Positions 41,721 to 53,745 of a DNA stretch of 64,000 nucleotides are shown here, in pieces. The notes beneath the pieces are model-generated. The model was given only the letters and a program-made list of their open reading frames with translations. It was not told the DNA's origin and made no database searches. Made by a program: the position numbers and the translations under genes. Origin of the DNA: Apirhabdus apintestini (GTDB lineage: Bacteria; Pseudomonadota; Gammaproteobacteria; Enterobacterales; Enterobacteriaceae); assembly GCA_033977085.1 (NCBI GenBank), contig CP138906.1:744001-808000 (forward strand). Reading direction: 5' to 3'. Every line of letters begins with the position of its first letter. The stretch's first letter is position 1.

Positions 41721-43077
41721 ATGCTGAGCCTGCTCTGGAATCTGGCGGCCTTTATTGTTGCATTAGGCATCTTAATTACCGTGCATGAATTCGGTCATTT
41801 CTGGGTTGCCCGCCGCTGTGGCGTGCAAGTTGAGCGTTTTTCAATTGGGTTTGGCAAGGCGTTCTATCGCCGGGTGGATAAACAGGGAACGGAGTATGTC
41901 CTGGCGCTTATTCCATTGGGCGGCTACGTTAAGATGCTGGATGAGCGGGTTGAGCCTGTGGCGCCGGAGTTAAGGCATCGGGCGTTTAATAATAAAAGCG
42001 TTGCTCAGCGCGCGGGAGTTATTGCCGCCGGTCCAATCGCTAATTTTTTATTTGCCGCATTTGCCTGGTGGCTGGTGTATATGATTGGCGTCCCCGGCGT
42101 GCGGCCAGTGATTGGTGAAATAACGCCCAATTCGCTTGCCGCGCAGGCACAAATTGCGCCGGGAATGGAACTTAAGGCTATCGATGGTATCGAAACGCCT
42201 GATTGGGACGCCGTGCGTCTCGCGCTGATGAGCAAAATAGGCGATGAGTCAGTGCAAATTGACGTTGCGCCGTTTGGGCAAAATGCCCGCAGTGAAAAAC
42301 GCGTTGATTTGCGTAACTGGCACTTTGATCCAGATAAGCAGGATCCGGTCACTTCATTAGGTATGCAGCCGCGTGGGCCAGTAATTGAACTGACGCTTGC
42401 CGAGGTACAGCCGCATTCGGCGGCCGCAAAAGCGGGTTTGCAAGCTGGAGACAGGATCGTTAAAGTCGGGGGCAGACGTTAACAAAGTGGGTAACGTTTG
42501 CCACGCTGGTTCGTGATAATCCCGGGCGCGAACTCAACGTTGATATTGAAAGACAAGGGAGCTTCTTGTCTTTAACGCTGATACCAGATACAAAACCTGG
42601 TGCGGCGAAAACCAAGGCGCAGGGATTTGTTGGTGTAATACCCAATGTGATTCCCTTGCCCGATGAGTATAAAACAGTACGCCAGTATGGGCCGTTTACC
42701 GCAGTAGCAGAAGCCGTAGGGAAAACCTGGCAGCTTATGAAGCTGACGGTTAACATGCTGGGGAAATTAATAACCGGTGACGTAAAACTGAACAACCTCA
42801 GTGGGCCGATTTCCATCGCCCAGGGGCGGGGATGTCGGCGGGGTATGGACTGATTTACTTCCTGATGTTTTTGGCGCTCATCAGCGTTAATTTGGGGATA
42901 ATCAATCTGTTTCCGTTGCCAGTTCTGGATGGCGGACATCTGCTGTTTTTAGCGATTGAGAAGCTGAAGGGCGGGCCGGTTTCCGAGCGAGTTCAAGACG
43001 TTAGTTATCGCATCGGCGCGGTATTGCTGGTGTTGCTAATGGGGCTTGCACTTTTCAATGATTTCTCTCGGTTGTAG
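41721..43077 (+). CDS. rseP: sigma-E pathway intramembrane protease RseP, two frameshifts
   Basis: RseP is the site-2 zinc metalloprotease that cuts RseA after DegS, releasing sigma-E; it also clears signal peptides. HEFGH (residues about 22-26) and the NLFPLPVLDGGHL motif supply metal ligands, and two PDZ domains lie between them. A G is missing near 42470 (KVGGQTLTKW) and near 42824 (IAQGAGMSAGYG). Restoring both gives 452 residues versus 450 in E. coli. It precedes bamA, and degP in this same window is a known sigma-E target. Confidence 0.95.
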
Positions 43078-43110
43078 AGAGAACTGGGTTAGGAAGAACG
43101 CATAACAACG

Positions 43111-45516
43111 ATGGCGATGAAAAAGTTGCTCATAGCGTCGCTGCTCTTCAGCAGCGCCACCGTGTACGGTGCAGACGGGTTTGTGGTCAGAGATATCCAT
43201 TTCGAAGGCTTGCAGCGAGTCGCCGTTGGTGCGGCTCTCCTCAGTATGCCGGTGCGCGTTGGCGATACGGTTAACGATGAGGATATCAGTAATACCATTC
43301 GTTCACTGTTTGCCACCGGGAATTTCGAGGACGTGCGAGTACTGCGCGACGGCGATTCGCTGTTGGTTCAGGTGAAGGAGCGCCCAACTATCGCCAGCAT
43401 TACATTCTCCGGTAATAAGTCGGTTAAGGATGACATGCTGAAGCAGAACCTTGAGGCTTCCGGGGTTCGCGTTGGGGAATCTCTCGATCGTACTACGCTT
43501 GCCGATATTGAAAAAGGCCTGGAAGACTTCTACTACAGCGTCGGGAAATACAGCGCTAGCGTGAAAGCCGTGGTAACACCGCTGCCGCGTAACCGCGTTG
43601 ACCTTAAACTGGTGTTCCAGGAAGGCGTCTCGGCGAAAATCCAGCAGATCAATATTGTCGGTAACCACGCATTCAGTACCGAAGAATTGATTTCAAACTT
43701 CCAGCTACGCGATGAGGTTCCTTGGTGGAATGTGGTCGGCGATCGTAAATATCAGAAGCAGAAGCTGGCGGGCGATCTGGAAGCTTTGCGCAGCTACTAT
43801 CTCGATCGTGGATACGCCCGGTTTAATATCGATTCGACGCAGGTCAGCCTGACGCCGGATAAAAAGGTATCTATATCACCATCAACATTACTGAAGGCGA
43901 GCAGTATAAGCTCTCCGGCGTTGAGGTGAACGGCAACCTGGCGGGCCACTCGGCGGAAATCGAAGGGTTGACCAAAATAAAACCCGGCGAGACTGTACAA
44001 TGGCACCAAAGTGACCCGCATGGAAGATGACATTAAAAAGCTTCTGGGGCGCTATGGCTACGCGTATCCGCGCGTACAATCTCAGCCTGAAATTAACGAT
44101 GCGGATAAAACCGTTAAACTGCACGTGAGCGTTGACTCCGGCAATCGTTATTACGTGCGTAAAATCCGCTTCCAGGGCAACGATACCTCCAAAGATACCG
44201 TGCTGCGCCGTGAAATGCGCCAAATGGAAGGTTCGTGGCTGGGCAGCGATCTTGTCGATCAAGGCAAAGAGCGCCTGAACCGTACCGGCTATTTTGAAAC
44301 GGTTGACGTGGATACTCAGCGCGTGCCGGGTAGCCCCGATCAGGTTGATGTCGTTTATAAAGTGAAAGAACGCAATACCGGCAGCCTTAACTTTGGCGTG
44401 GGTTACGGCACCGAAAGCGGCGTGAGCTTCCAGGCCGGCGTTCAGCAGGATAACTGGTTAGGAACCGGTTACTCCGTTGGCATCAACGGTACGAAAAACG
44501 ACTATCAAACTTATGCAGAACTGGCCGTTACCAACCCGTATTTTACCGTTGATGGCGTAAGCCTGGGCGGGCGCCTGTTCTATAACGACTTTAAAGCGGA
44601 CGACGCGGATCTTTCCACCTACACTAATACCAGCTATGGGCTCGATGGGACGCTGGGCTTCCCGATAAATGAGTACAATACGCTGCGTGTAGGGTTGGGT
44701 TATGTGCATAACGACTTGTCTGATATGCAGCCTCAGGTCGCTATGTGGCGTTACCTGGAAGGTCAGGGCGAACACCCGAGCAAGTCAAAAGATGATAATG
44801 ACTTCTCTGCGGATGATTTTACCTTTAACTATGGCTGGACTTACAACAACCTTGACCGCGGATACTTCCCGACCAAAGGTTCGCGCGTCAACCTGAATGG
44901 TAAAGTCACTATCCCTGGCTCTGATAATGAGCTCTATAAGGTCACGCTGGATACAGCCACTTATCTGCCTATTGATGACGACCATAAGTGGGTTGTCCTC
45001 GGTCGCACGCGGTGGGGTTATGGCGATGGTCTGGGCGGAAAAGAGCCGCCGTTCTATGAGAACTTCTACGCCGGTGGTTCCAGTACCGTTCGCGGCTTCC
45101 AGTCCAATAACATCGGTCCGAAAGCGGCTTACTACGGTCCAAATAACGATAACTGCGGTTCGGGATCGTTGTGTAATTCCGACGATGCTATCGGCGGTAA
45201 TGCGATGGGCGTAGCAAGCCTTGAACTGATAACGCCAACGCCGTTCCTGAGCGAAAAATACGCTAATTCGGTGCGCACCTCGCTGTTTGTTGATGCGGGC
45301 ACCGTGTGGGATACCAATTGGGATAACACCGCGGCAACGCGCGCGGCAGGTATTCCTGACTACAGCGATCCGGGCAACATTCGTATGGCTGCCGGTATTG
45401 CTTTACAGTGGATGTCGCCATTGGGGCCGTTGGTATTCTCCTACGCCCAACCGTTCAAAAAATACGATGGAGACAAAGCGGAACAGTTCCAGTTTAACAT
45501 TGGTAAAACCTGGTAA
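43111..45516 (+). CDS. bamA: outer membrane assembly factor BamA, two frameshifts
   Basis: BamA inserts beta-barrel proteins into the outer membrane. A 20-residue signal peptide (MAMKKLLIASLLFSSATVYG) is followed by five POTRA domains and a 16-strand barrel containing GGSSTVRGF and ending FQFNIGKTW. A G is missing near 43866 (DKKGIYITINITEG) and an A is extra near 43992 (GELYNGTKV). The corrected protein is 801 residues, nine shorter than in E. coli; the surface loop after GFQSNNIGPKA is shorter but keeps a pair of cysteines. Confidence 0.96.
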
Positions 45517-45621
45517 TTGTCCCGCGCAATGGAATGTGTTTGCCTTACAGCGAAGCGGCGAAGATCTTCTCCGCTTCGTTAAAGCTACTTTGGGTATGTA
45601 TCGGATGGTAAGGAGTTTAAT

Positions 45622-46116
45622 GTGAAAAAATGGTTAATTGCAGCGAGTCTGGGTCTGGCAATGGCGGCATCTGCGCAGGCAGCAGATAAAATTGCTATTG
45701 TAAACATGGCAAACCTGTTTCAGCAGGTTGCACAGAAAACCGGCGTTTCTAAAACGCTGGAAAATGAATTTAAAGGCCGAGCCAGTGAACTGCAGCGTAT
45801 GGAGAGCGATCTTCAGGGCAAAATGCAGCAACTGCAGCGTGATGGTTCAACCATGAAAGCCAGCGCGCGTACCAGCATGGAAAAAGATTTGATGGCTAAA
45901 CGCGAAGCGTTTTCCAGCAAAGCGCAGGCGTTTGAGCAGGATCGCGCGCGTCGTTCTAACGAAGAGCGTGGCAAGCTTGTAACGCGCATTCAGAGCGCTG
46001 TGAAGAAAGTAGCGGACGATCAGAGCCTCGATCTGGTTCTGGATGCTAACACCGTGGCGTATAACAGCAGCGATGTGAAAGACATTACCGCTGACGTACT
46101 GAAGCAGGTTAAATAA
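45622..46116 (+). CDS. skp: periplasmic chaperone Skp, GTG start
   Basis: Skp is a trimeric jellyfish-shaped chaperone for unfolded outer-membrane proteins, working with BamA. The intact 164-residue frame has a signal peptide (MKKWLIAASLGLAMAASAQA) and long coiled-coil arms (residues about 50-130). Translation begins with GTG at 45622, eight bases after AGGAG, as in E. coli; the overlapping ATG at 45620 is out of frame. The tip segment QRDGSTMKAS is longer than in E. coli and recalls Yersinia and Erwinia-type Skp. Confidence 0.95.
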   Translation: MKKWLIAASLGLAMAASAQAADKIAIVNMANLFQQVAQKTGVSKTLENEFKGRASELQRMESDLQGKMQQLQRDGSTMKASARTSMEKDLMAKREAFSSKAQAFEQDRARRSNEERGKLVTRIQSAVKKVADDQSLDLVLDANTVAYNSSDVKDITADVLKQVK

Positions 46117-46119
46117 TTC

Positions 46120-47141
46120 ATGCATTCCATTCGACTGGCTGATTTGGCGCAGCGGCTAGATGCGGAATTGCACGGTGATGGCGATATCGCCATCACCGGC
46201 GTTGCGTCTATGCAATCTGCAGCAGATGGTCAGATTACTTTTATTGTGAACCCCGCTATCGCGAACTGTTAGCAACATGCAGTGCGGCGGCGGTAGTAAT
46301 GACTGAAGCAGATCTACCCTGGGCGCACGGTCCGGCGCTGGTAGTAAAAAATCCTTACCTAACCTACGCGCGCCTGGCGCAAATCCTGGATACCACGCCT
46401 CAACCTGCGCAAAATATTGCGCCCAGCGCGGTTATCGATGCGCAGGCACGGCTCGGCGCGAATGTTGCTATCGGCGCGAATGCGGTTATCGAATCTGGCG
46501 TAGAGTTGGGCGATGGCGTAGTAATTGGTCCCGGCTGTTTTATCGGAAAAAATACGCGCATTGGCGCAGGTACGCGGTTATGGGCCAATGTCAGCATTTA
46601 TCATGATATCGCGATAGGCGAGCGCTGCCTGATCCAGTCTGGTACCGTCATTGGTGCAGATGGTTTTGGTTATGCGAACGATCGCGGCGTATGGGTAAAA
46701 ATCCCCCAGTTGGGGCGCGTGCTTATTGGTAATGACGTTGAAATTGGTGCCTGCACGACTATCGATCGCGGTGCGCTGGATGACACCCAAATCGGCAATG
46801 GCGTAATTATTGATAACCAATGCCAAATCGCACATAACGTTGTGATTGGCGATGGCACGGCCGTAGCCGGGGGCGTTATCATGGCCGGTAGCCTTAAAAT
46901 CGGTCGTTATTGCATGATTGGTGGCGCCAGCGTCATTAACGGGCATATGGAAATATGCGATAAAGTGACCGTCACCGGTATGGGAATGGTTATGCGCCCG
47001 ATTACAGAACCTGGCGTTTACTCCTCCGGTATCCCGCTGCAGCCGAACAAAGCCTGGCGTAAAACCGCTGCTCTGGTGATGAATATTGATGATATGAGCA
47101 AACGCCTGAAGGCGCTGGAACGTAAAGCCAGTCAGGACTAA
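46120..47141 (+). CDS. lpxD: UDP-3-O-acylglucosamine N-acyltransferase, one frameshift
   Basis: LpxD adds the N-linked hydroxyacyl chain in lipid A synthesis. An N-terminal uridine-binding domain is followed by a left-handed beta helix of hexapeptide repeats (IGANAVIESGVELGDGVVIG) and a C-terminal helix. The catalytic histidine is in CQIAHNVVIGD. A C is missing near 46253 (NPRYRELLA). Corrected length is 340 residues versus 341 in E. coli. It begins three bases after the skp stop. Confidence 0.95.
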
Positions 47142-47255
47142 GCGCGCTCATTATGCCCGGGCGCAAGCCCATGTTTCGCGGCCTGCCAGCGATCGTCGTA
47201 TCGCCGCAGGCCGTGTTATTATTGCCTTTATCTATATTTAGACAGGAAGCGTATT

Positions 47256-47710
47256 TTGACTACTGACACTCATACACTGCACATTGACGAGATTCTGGAG
47301 CTTTTACCGCACCGTTTCCCGTTTCTGCTGGTTGACCGCGTGCTGGATTTTGAAGAAGGGCGTTTTTTGCGCGCGGTAAAGAATGTTTCAGTAAACGAAC
47401 CGTTCTTCCAGGGACATTTCCTGGTAAGCCTATTTTTCCGGGCGTATTAATTCTCGAGGCGATGGCTCAGGCTACCGGCATTCTGGCGTTTAAAAGCGTC
47501 GGTAAACTGGAACCGGGCGAGCTGTATTATTTTGCTGGCATCGATGAGGCTCGCTTTAAGCGTCCGGTTGTGCCGGGCGATCAGATGATTATGGAAGTCA
47601 CCTTTGAAAAGACCCGCCGCGGTGTGACGCGCTTTAAAGGCGTTGCAACGGTTGACGGTAAGATTGTCTGTGAAGCGACGATGATGTGTGCCCGTAATCG
47701 GGAGGCCTAA
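47256..47710 (+). CDS. fabZ: 3-hydroxyacyl-ACP dehydratase FabZ, TTG start, one frameshift
   Basis: FabZ dehydrates 3-hydroxyacyl-ACP in fatty acid elongation and balances fatty acid against lipid A supply. The hot-dog fold has LLPHRFPFLLVDRV and the catalytic histidine in FFQGHFPG. A T is lost near 47418 (GHFPGKPIFPG), and the glutamate-containing GVLILEAMAQ follows. The corrected length is 151 residues, exactly E. coli. The start is TTG (47256), also used in E. coli. About 110 bases with an imperfect GC-rich hairpin separate it from lpxD. Confidence 0.94.
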
Positions 47711-47713
47711 TAC

Positions 47714-48501
47714 GTGATTGATAAATCCGCCTTTATCCACCCTACTGCGATCGTTGAAGAGGGCGCAGTCATTGGCGCCCGCGTCCATATCGGGCCATTT
47801 TGCCTTGTGGGGCCTAACGTTGAAATTGGCGAAGGCACTGAACTGAAATCCCACGTTGTAGTTAATGGTCATACGAAAATAGGCTGTGAGAATCAGATCT
47901 ATCAGTTTGCCTCAATTGGCGAAGCTAACCAGGATCTGAAATATGCAGGCGAACCGACCCGCGTTGAAATTGGCGATCGTAATCGCATACGCGAAAGCGT
48001 CACCGTGCATCGAGGGACAACGCAGGGCGGCGGATTAACCCGCATCGGGAGCGACAACTTATTCATGGTCAATGTGCATATCGCACATGATTGCACGGTA
48101 GGCGATCGCTGCATTCTAGCAAATAACGCGACCCTCGCGGGCCATGTATCCGTTGACGACTTTGCTATCATTGGCGGTATGACGGCGGTTCATCAGTTCT
48201 GCATCATTGGCGCTCACGTTATGGTAGGCGGCTGTTCCGGCGTGGCTCAGGATGTGCCGCCTTATATCATCGCTCAGGGAAATCACGCCGGGCCGTTTGG
48301 CGTCAATCTGGAAGGATTAAAGCGTCGAGGATTCAGTAAAGAAGCGATGCATGCGATCCGCAATGTCTACAAGCTGCTCTACCGTAGCGGTAAGACGCTG
48401 GATGAAGTGCGCCCGGAAATCGAAACTCTGGCGCAGCAGCACGCAGAGCTGAAACGTTTTACGGAATTTTTGCCCGCTCTAAGCGCGGTATGATTCGCTG
48501 A
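47714..48501 (+). CDS. lpxA: UDP-GlcNAc acyltransferase, late frameshift
   Basis: LpxA performs the first step of lipid A synthesis. The hexapeptide-repeat beta helix and the catalytic histidine in GGMTAVHQFCIIG are clear. The frame as written looks complete (259 residues, ending LPALSAV), but a T missing from the T run near 48470 changes the tail. Restoring it gives FFARSKRGMIR and a TGA at 48499-48501 directly abutting lpxB, for 262 residues, exactly E. coli. The start is GTG at 47714, four bases after fabZ. Confidence 0.95.
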
Positions 48502-49650
48502 ATGTCCACGTCACGCCCATTAACCATCGCACTGGTGGCTGGTGAAACCTCCGGTGACATTTTAGGCGCGGGTTTAATTCGCGCATTAAAGGCCCAGGTG
48601 CCTGACGCACGCTTTGTCGGCGTGGCTGGCCCACGCATGCAGGCGGAAGGTTGTGAAAGCTGGTATGACATGGAAGAGCTGGCGGTGATGGGCATCGTTG
48701 AAGTTCTTGGACGCCTGCGCCGCTTGCTTCATATTCGCGCGGACCTTACCCGGCGTTTTACCGCACTGCGACCTGATGTCTTTGTTGGCATTGATGCACC
48801 GGATTTTAATCTGACGCTTGAAGGCAATTTAAAAAAGCGCGGGATTAAAACCATTCATTATGTCAGCCCCTCCGTATGGGCGTGGCGACAGAAACGGGTT
48901 TTCAAAATAGGTAAAGCCACTGACTTAGTGCTGGCTTTTCTGCCGTTTGAAAAAGCGTTTTACGATAAATATCACGTGCCTTGCCGCTTTATCGGCCACA
49001 CGATGGCTGATGCTATGCCGCTGGATCCGGATAAGCTGGCCGCGAGGGAAGCGCTGGCAATAGCCCCTCACGCGCGTTGCCTGGCGCTATTGCCGGGGAG
49101 CAGGGGCGCAGAGGTTGAAATGCTGAGCGCCGACTTTCTGCATACGGCGCAGCTATTGCGGGTGGAACGTCCGGATCTGGAAATCGTCGTGCCGCTGGTT
49201 AACGAGAAGCGGCGCGAGCAATTTGAACAAATCAAAGCCGAAGTCGCGCCAGAGTTAAATATACATCTGCTGGACGGCAGGGCGCGCGAGGCGATGATCG
49301 CCAGCGATGCCGCGCTATTGGCCTCCGGAACCGCGGCGCTGGAATGCATGCTGGCTAAATGCCCGATGGTGGTCGGCTATCGTATGAAACCCGTGACTTT
49401 CTGGCTGGCAAAGCGTCTGGTAAAAACCGAATACGTATCATTACCTAATTTGCTGTCAGGTAAAGCGCTGGTGAAAGAGTTACTGCAGGATGAGTGCCAG
49501 CCGGCGCTATTGGCTGCCGCGCTGGCAGCGCTCCTTGATGGCGGTGAAACCAGCCGCCAGATGCACGACACTTTTCGTCAGTTACACCAGAAAATTCGCT
49601 GTAACGCCGATGAACAGGCGGCACAGGCCGTGCTGGAGCTTGCAAAATGA
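48502..49650 (+). CDS. lpxB: lipid-A-disaccharide synthase
   Basis: LpxB condenses UDP-diacylglucosamine with lipid X to form the lipid A disaccharide at the inner-membrane surface. The 382-residue frame is intact, with LVAGETSGDILGAGLIRAL, GIDAPDFNL, YVSPSVWAWRQ, LLPGSRGAEV and ASGTAALECML. It begins immediately after the corrected lpxA stop and overlaps rnhB by four bases. Confidence 0.97.
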   Translation: MSTSRPLTIALVAGETSGDILGAGLIRALKAQVPDARFVGVAGPRMQAEGCESWYDMEELAVMGIVEVLGRLRRLLHIRADLTRRFTALRPDVFVGIDAPDFNLTLEGNLKKRGIKTIHYVSPSVWAWRQKRVFKIGKATDLVLAFLPFEKAFYDKYHVPCRFIGHTMADAMPLDPDKLAAREALAIAPHARCLALLPGSRGAEVEMLSADFLHTAQLLRVERPDLEIVVPLVNEKRREQFEQIKAEVAPELNIHLLDGRAREAMIASDAALLASGTAALECMLAKCPMVVGYRMKPVTFWLAKRLVKTEYVSLPNLLSGKALVKELLQDECQPALLAAALAALLDGGETSRQMHDTFRQLHQKIRCNADEQAAQAVLELAK

Positions 49651-50249
49651 TGGATACTACTTTTCTTTATCCCCATACACACTTAGTCGCCGGCGTTGAT
49701 GAAGTTGGGCGCGGCCCTCTGGTTGGTGCGGTAGTCACCGCGGCGGTGATTCTCAATCCTGAACGCCCAATTCCCGGGCTTGCCGATTCGAAAGCGATTA
49801 GCGAAAAACGGCGTCTGGCGCTGTACCCCTTGATTTGCGAGCAGGCACTGGCCTGGAGCGTTGGTCGCGCCGAGCCGGAGGAAATAGACCGGCTGAATAT
49901 TTTGCACGCCACGATGCTGGCGATGCAGCGAGCCGTCGCTGCGCTGCCCGTTATTCCCGAGTATGTTCTGATAGACGGAAATCGTTGCCCCAGCCTGCCG
50001 ATGCCGAGTATGGCGGTAGTCAAAGGCGACAGCCGGGTGGCAGAAATTAGCGCCGCGTCAATCATCGCGAAAGTTACCCGTGATAGAGAAATGGCCGAGC
50101 TGGACCGCGTTTATCCTGAATACGGATTTGCGCAGCATAAAGGCTACCCAACGGCTTTCCACCTTGAGAAACTGGCGCAACATGGCGCGACCGAGCACCA
50201 TCGCCGAAGCTTTGCTCCCGTCAAGCGGGCGCTGGGTCTTGTTTCCTGA
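49647..50249 (+). CDS. rnhB: ribonuclease HII
   Basis: RNase HII removes ribonucleotides and primers from RNA/DNA hybrids. The 200-residue frame is intact, with the DEVGRGP motif supplying the first acidic pair (residues about 18-20), the IDGNRCP aspartate, and SAASIIAKVTRDREM. It starts within lpxB (ATGATGG overlap) and is followed 17 bases later by dnaE. Confidence 0.97.
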   Translation: MMDTTFLYPHTHLVAGVDEVGRGPLVGAVVTAAVILNPERPIPGLADSKAISEKRRLALYPLICEQALAWSVGRAEPEEIDRLNILHATMLAMQRAVAALPVIPEYVLIDGNRCPSLPMPSMAVVKGDSRVAEISAASIIAKVTRDREMAELDRVYPEYGFAQHKGYPTAFHLEKLAQHGATEHHRRSFAPVKRALGLVS

Positions 50250-50266
50250 TTCTTGCTGGGAGAACT

Positions 50267-53200
50267 ATGGCTGAACCTCGTTTTATTCATCTGCGCATTC
50301 ATAGCGATTATTCGATGATCGACGGGCTGGCGAAGGTCGGCCCTTTAGTGAAAAAAGCGGCCTCGCTTGAAATGCCTGCTATAGCCATTACCGATTTTAC
50401 TAATTTGTGTGGCCTGGTGAAGTTTTATGGCGGCGCCCATGGGGTAGGTATAAAGCCTATTGTTGGCGCCGATTTTCACGTAGCTAACGCGCTCTTGGGC
50501 GACGAGTTTAATCAGCTGACGGTGCTAGCGGCCAATAATACCGGCTATCAAAATCTCACTTTACTGATATCTCGCGCCTATCAGCGCGGCTACGGCGCGG
50601 CGGGGCCCTGGATTGATAAAGAATGGCTGGCTGAACTGAATGAGGGATTAATTTTACTCTCCGGCGCGCGCATGGGCGATGTGGGAAAAAGCCTGCTGCG
50701 CGGTAACGCGGCGCTGGCGGAACAGTGCCTCGCTTTCTATCAGGAATATTTTCCGGAACGCTACTATTTGGAGCTGACTCGTACCGGGCGCCCGGACGAA
50801 GAGCGCTATTTACACGCGGCGGTTGAACTCGCGGAAAAAGCGGTATTCCGGTTGTGGCGTCCAACGATGTGCGCTTCATCAATAGCGATGATTTCGACGC
50901 GCACGAAATTCGCGTTGCTATCCACGAAGGCTTTACCTGGACGACCCCAAGCGGCCGCGCAACTATTCACCGCAGCAGTATATGCGCAGCGAAGAAGAGA
51001 TGTGCGAGCTGTTTGCTGACATTCCTGAAGCGCTGGAAAACAGCGTTGAAATCGCCAAACGCTGCAATGTGACCGTCCGCCTCGGCGAATATTTTCTGCC
51101 GCAGTTCCCCACCGGAGAAATGTCGACAGAAGATTTTCTGGTGAAGAAATCGCAGGAAGGGCTGGAAGAGCGGCTGGCATTTCTTTATCCGGACCCGGAT
51201 GAGCGGCAAAAGCAGCGTCCCCCGTACGATGAACGCCTGGATATCGAACTTCAGGTAATTAACCAGATGGGATTTCCCGGCTACTTCCTCATCGTAATGG
51301 AATTTATCCAGTGGTCGAAGGATAACGGTGTGCCGGTTGGACCAGGGCGCGGTTCCGGCGCTGGCTCGTTAGTGGCGTATGCGTTAAAAATCACGGACCT
51401 CGATCCGCTGGAATTTGATTTACTGTTTGAACGATTCCTTAACCCTGAACGCGTGTCGATGCCAGACTTTGACGTTGACTTCTGTATGGAGAAACGCGAT
51501 CGGGTTATTGAGCACGTTGCGGATATGTATGGGCGCGACGCGGTCTCGCAAATTATTACCTTCGGTACCATGGCGGCGAAGGCGGTAATCCGCGACGTCG
51601 GGCGCGTATTAGGGCACCCCTACGGCTTTGTAGACAGGATCTCTAAGCTGGTGCCGCCTGACCCCGGAATGACGCTGGCGAAAGCGTTTGAGGCAGAGCC
51701 ACAGCTACCGGAAATCTACGACGCAGACGAAGAAGTAAAAGCGCTGATCGATATGGCGCGCAAGCTGGAAGGGGTCACGCGTAACGCAGGGAAACACGCG
51801 GGCGGCGTGGTAATTGCGCCGACCAAAATAACGGACTTTGCGCCCCTCTATTGCGATGAAGCCGGCCAGCATCCGGTAACCCAGTTTGATAAAAATGATG
51901 TGGAATATGCCGGGCTGGTCAAGTTCGACTTCCTGGGCTTGCGCACGCTTACCATCATCAACTGGGCGCTGGAAATGATTAATGCGCGCCGGGAAAAGCA
52001 AGGTGAGCCGCCGCTGGATATCGCCGCGATCCCGCTGGATGACAAAAAAGTTTCGATATGCTGCAGCGTTCGGAAACGACCGCCGTTTTCCAGCTTGAAT
52101 CTCGCGGTATGAAAGATTTGATCAAGCGCCTGCAGCCTGACTGCTTCGAAGACATGATAGCCCTGGTAGCGCTGTTCCGTCCTGGCCCGCTGCAGTCGGG
52201 AATGGTGGATAACTTTATCGACCGTAAACACGGTCGTGAGGAGATATCCTATCCGGACGTTCAGTGGCAGCATGAAAGCCTGAAGCCCGTACTGGAGCCA
52301 ACTTACGGCATCATTTTGTATCAGGAACAGGTGATGCAGATTGCCCAGGTGCTTTCTGGCTATACTCTCGGCGGCGCGGATATGCTGCGCCGTGCGATGG
52401 GTAAGAAAAAGCCGGAGGAGATGGCCAAGCAGCGCTCCGTATTTGAAGAAGGGGCGCGTAAAAACGGCATTGACGGCGAACTGGCGATAAAAATCTTTGA
52501 TCTGGTAGAGAAATTTGCTGGCTACGGATTTAACAAATCGCACTCCGCCGCGTATGCGCTGGTCTCGTATCAGACCCTGTGGCTAAAAGCACATTATCCC
52601 GCTGAATTTATGGCAGCCGTTATGACTGCCGATATGGATAACACCGAGAAAGTGGTGGGGCTGGTAGATGAATGCTGGCGTATGGGGTTGAAAATTCTAC
52701 CGCCGGATATTAACTCAGGGCTGTATCATTTTCACGTTAACGATGAAGGTGAAATAGTTTACGGGATTGGCGCTATTAAAGGCGTGGGTGAAGGGCCGAT
52801 TGAAGCAATCCTTGAGGCGCGTAACGAAGGCGGTTACTTCCGCGAGCTGTTTGATTTATGTGCGCGTACTGATACCAAAAAATCAACAAACGCGTGATGG
52901 AAAAGCTTGTAATGTCCGGTGCCTTCGATCGCCTGGGCCCGCATCGTGCGGCATTGATGAACTCGCTGCCTGCGGCGCTGAAGGCGGCGGATCAACACGC
53001 TAAAGCCGAGGCTATCGGGCAGGCAGATATGTTTGGCGTGCTGGCTGAAGAGCCGGAAGAGGTTGAGCGCTCTTATGCGAATTGCCAGCGCTGGCCGGAG
53101 CAAATTGTTCTGGACGGGGAACGTGAAACGCTGGGTCTGTATCTTACCGGTCATCCGATCAACCAATATTTAAAAGAGATCGAGCGCTATGTCGGCGGGG

Positions 53201-53745
53201 TGCGGCTAAAAGATATGCACCCAACCGATCGCGGAAAGGTGACTACCGCCGCAGGATTAGTGCTTGGTGCGCGTATTATGGTGACTAAGCGCGGCAATCG
53301 TATTGGCATTTGTACTCTGGATGACCGCTCCGGGCGACTGGAAGTGATGCTATTTACCGATGCGCTGGAAAAATATCAGCATTTGCTGGAAAAAGACCGA
53401 ATTTTAATTGTGAGCGGACAGGTCAGCTTTGATGACTTCAGCGGCGGCCTTAAAATGACCGCCCGTGAAGTCATGGATATTGACGAGGCGCGTGAAAAAT
53501 ATGCGCGCGGGCTTGCTATCTCGCTGACAGACAGGCAAATTGATGACCAACTTTTAAACCGTCTCCGACAATCTCTGGAGCCGTACCGTTCGGGGACAAT
53601 TCCAGTGCACCTCTATTATCAGAGGGCTGATGCACGCGCCCGTCTGCGTTTTGGGGCAGCCTGGCGCGTGTCGCCAAACGACCGTTTACTCAACGATCTG
53701 CGTGGCTTGGTGGGTGCAGAACAGGTGGATTTAGAGTTTGACTAA
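50267..53745 (+). CDS. dnaE: DNA polymerase III alpha subunit, four frameshifts
   Basis: DnaE is the replicative polymerase catalytic subunit. An N-terminal PHP domain (HLRIHSDYSMIDGLAKVG) is followed by the C-family palm with PDFDVDFCMEKRD (catalytic aspartates), the SHSAAYALVSYQTLWLKAHYP segment, an OB fold and a C-terminal tau-binding region ending QVDLEFD. Single bases are missing near 50853, 50940, 52053 and 52880, all within short homopolymers. Adding four bases gives 1160 residues, exactly the E. coli length. The terminal codons are duplicated 133 bases downstream, just before accA. Confidence 0.97.
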
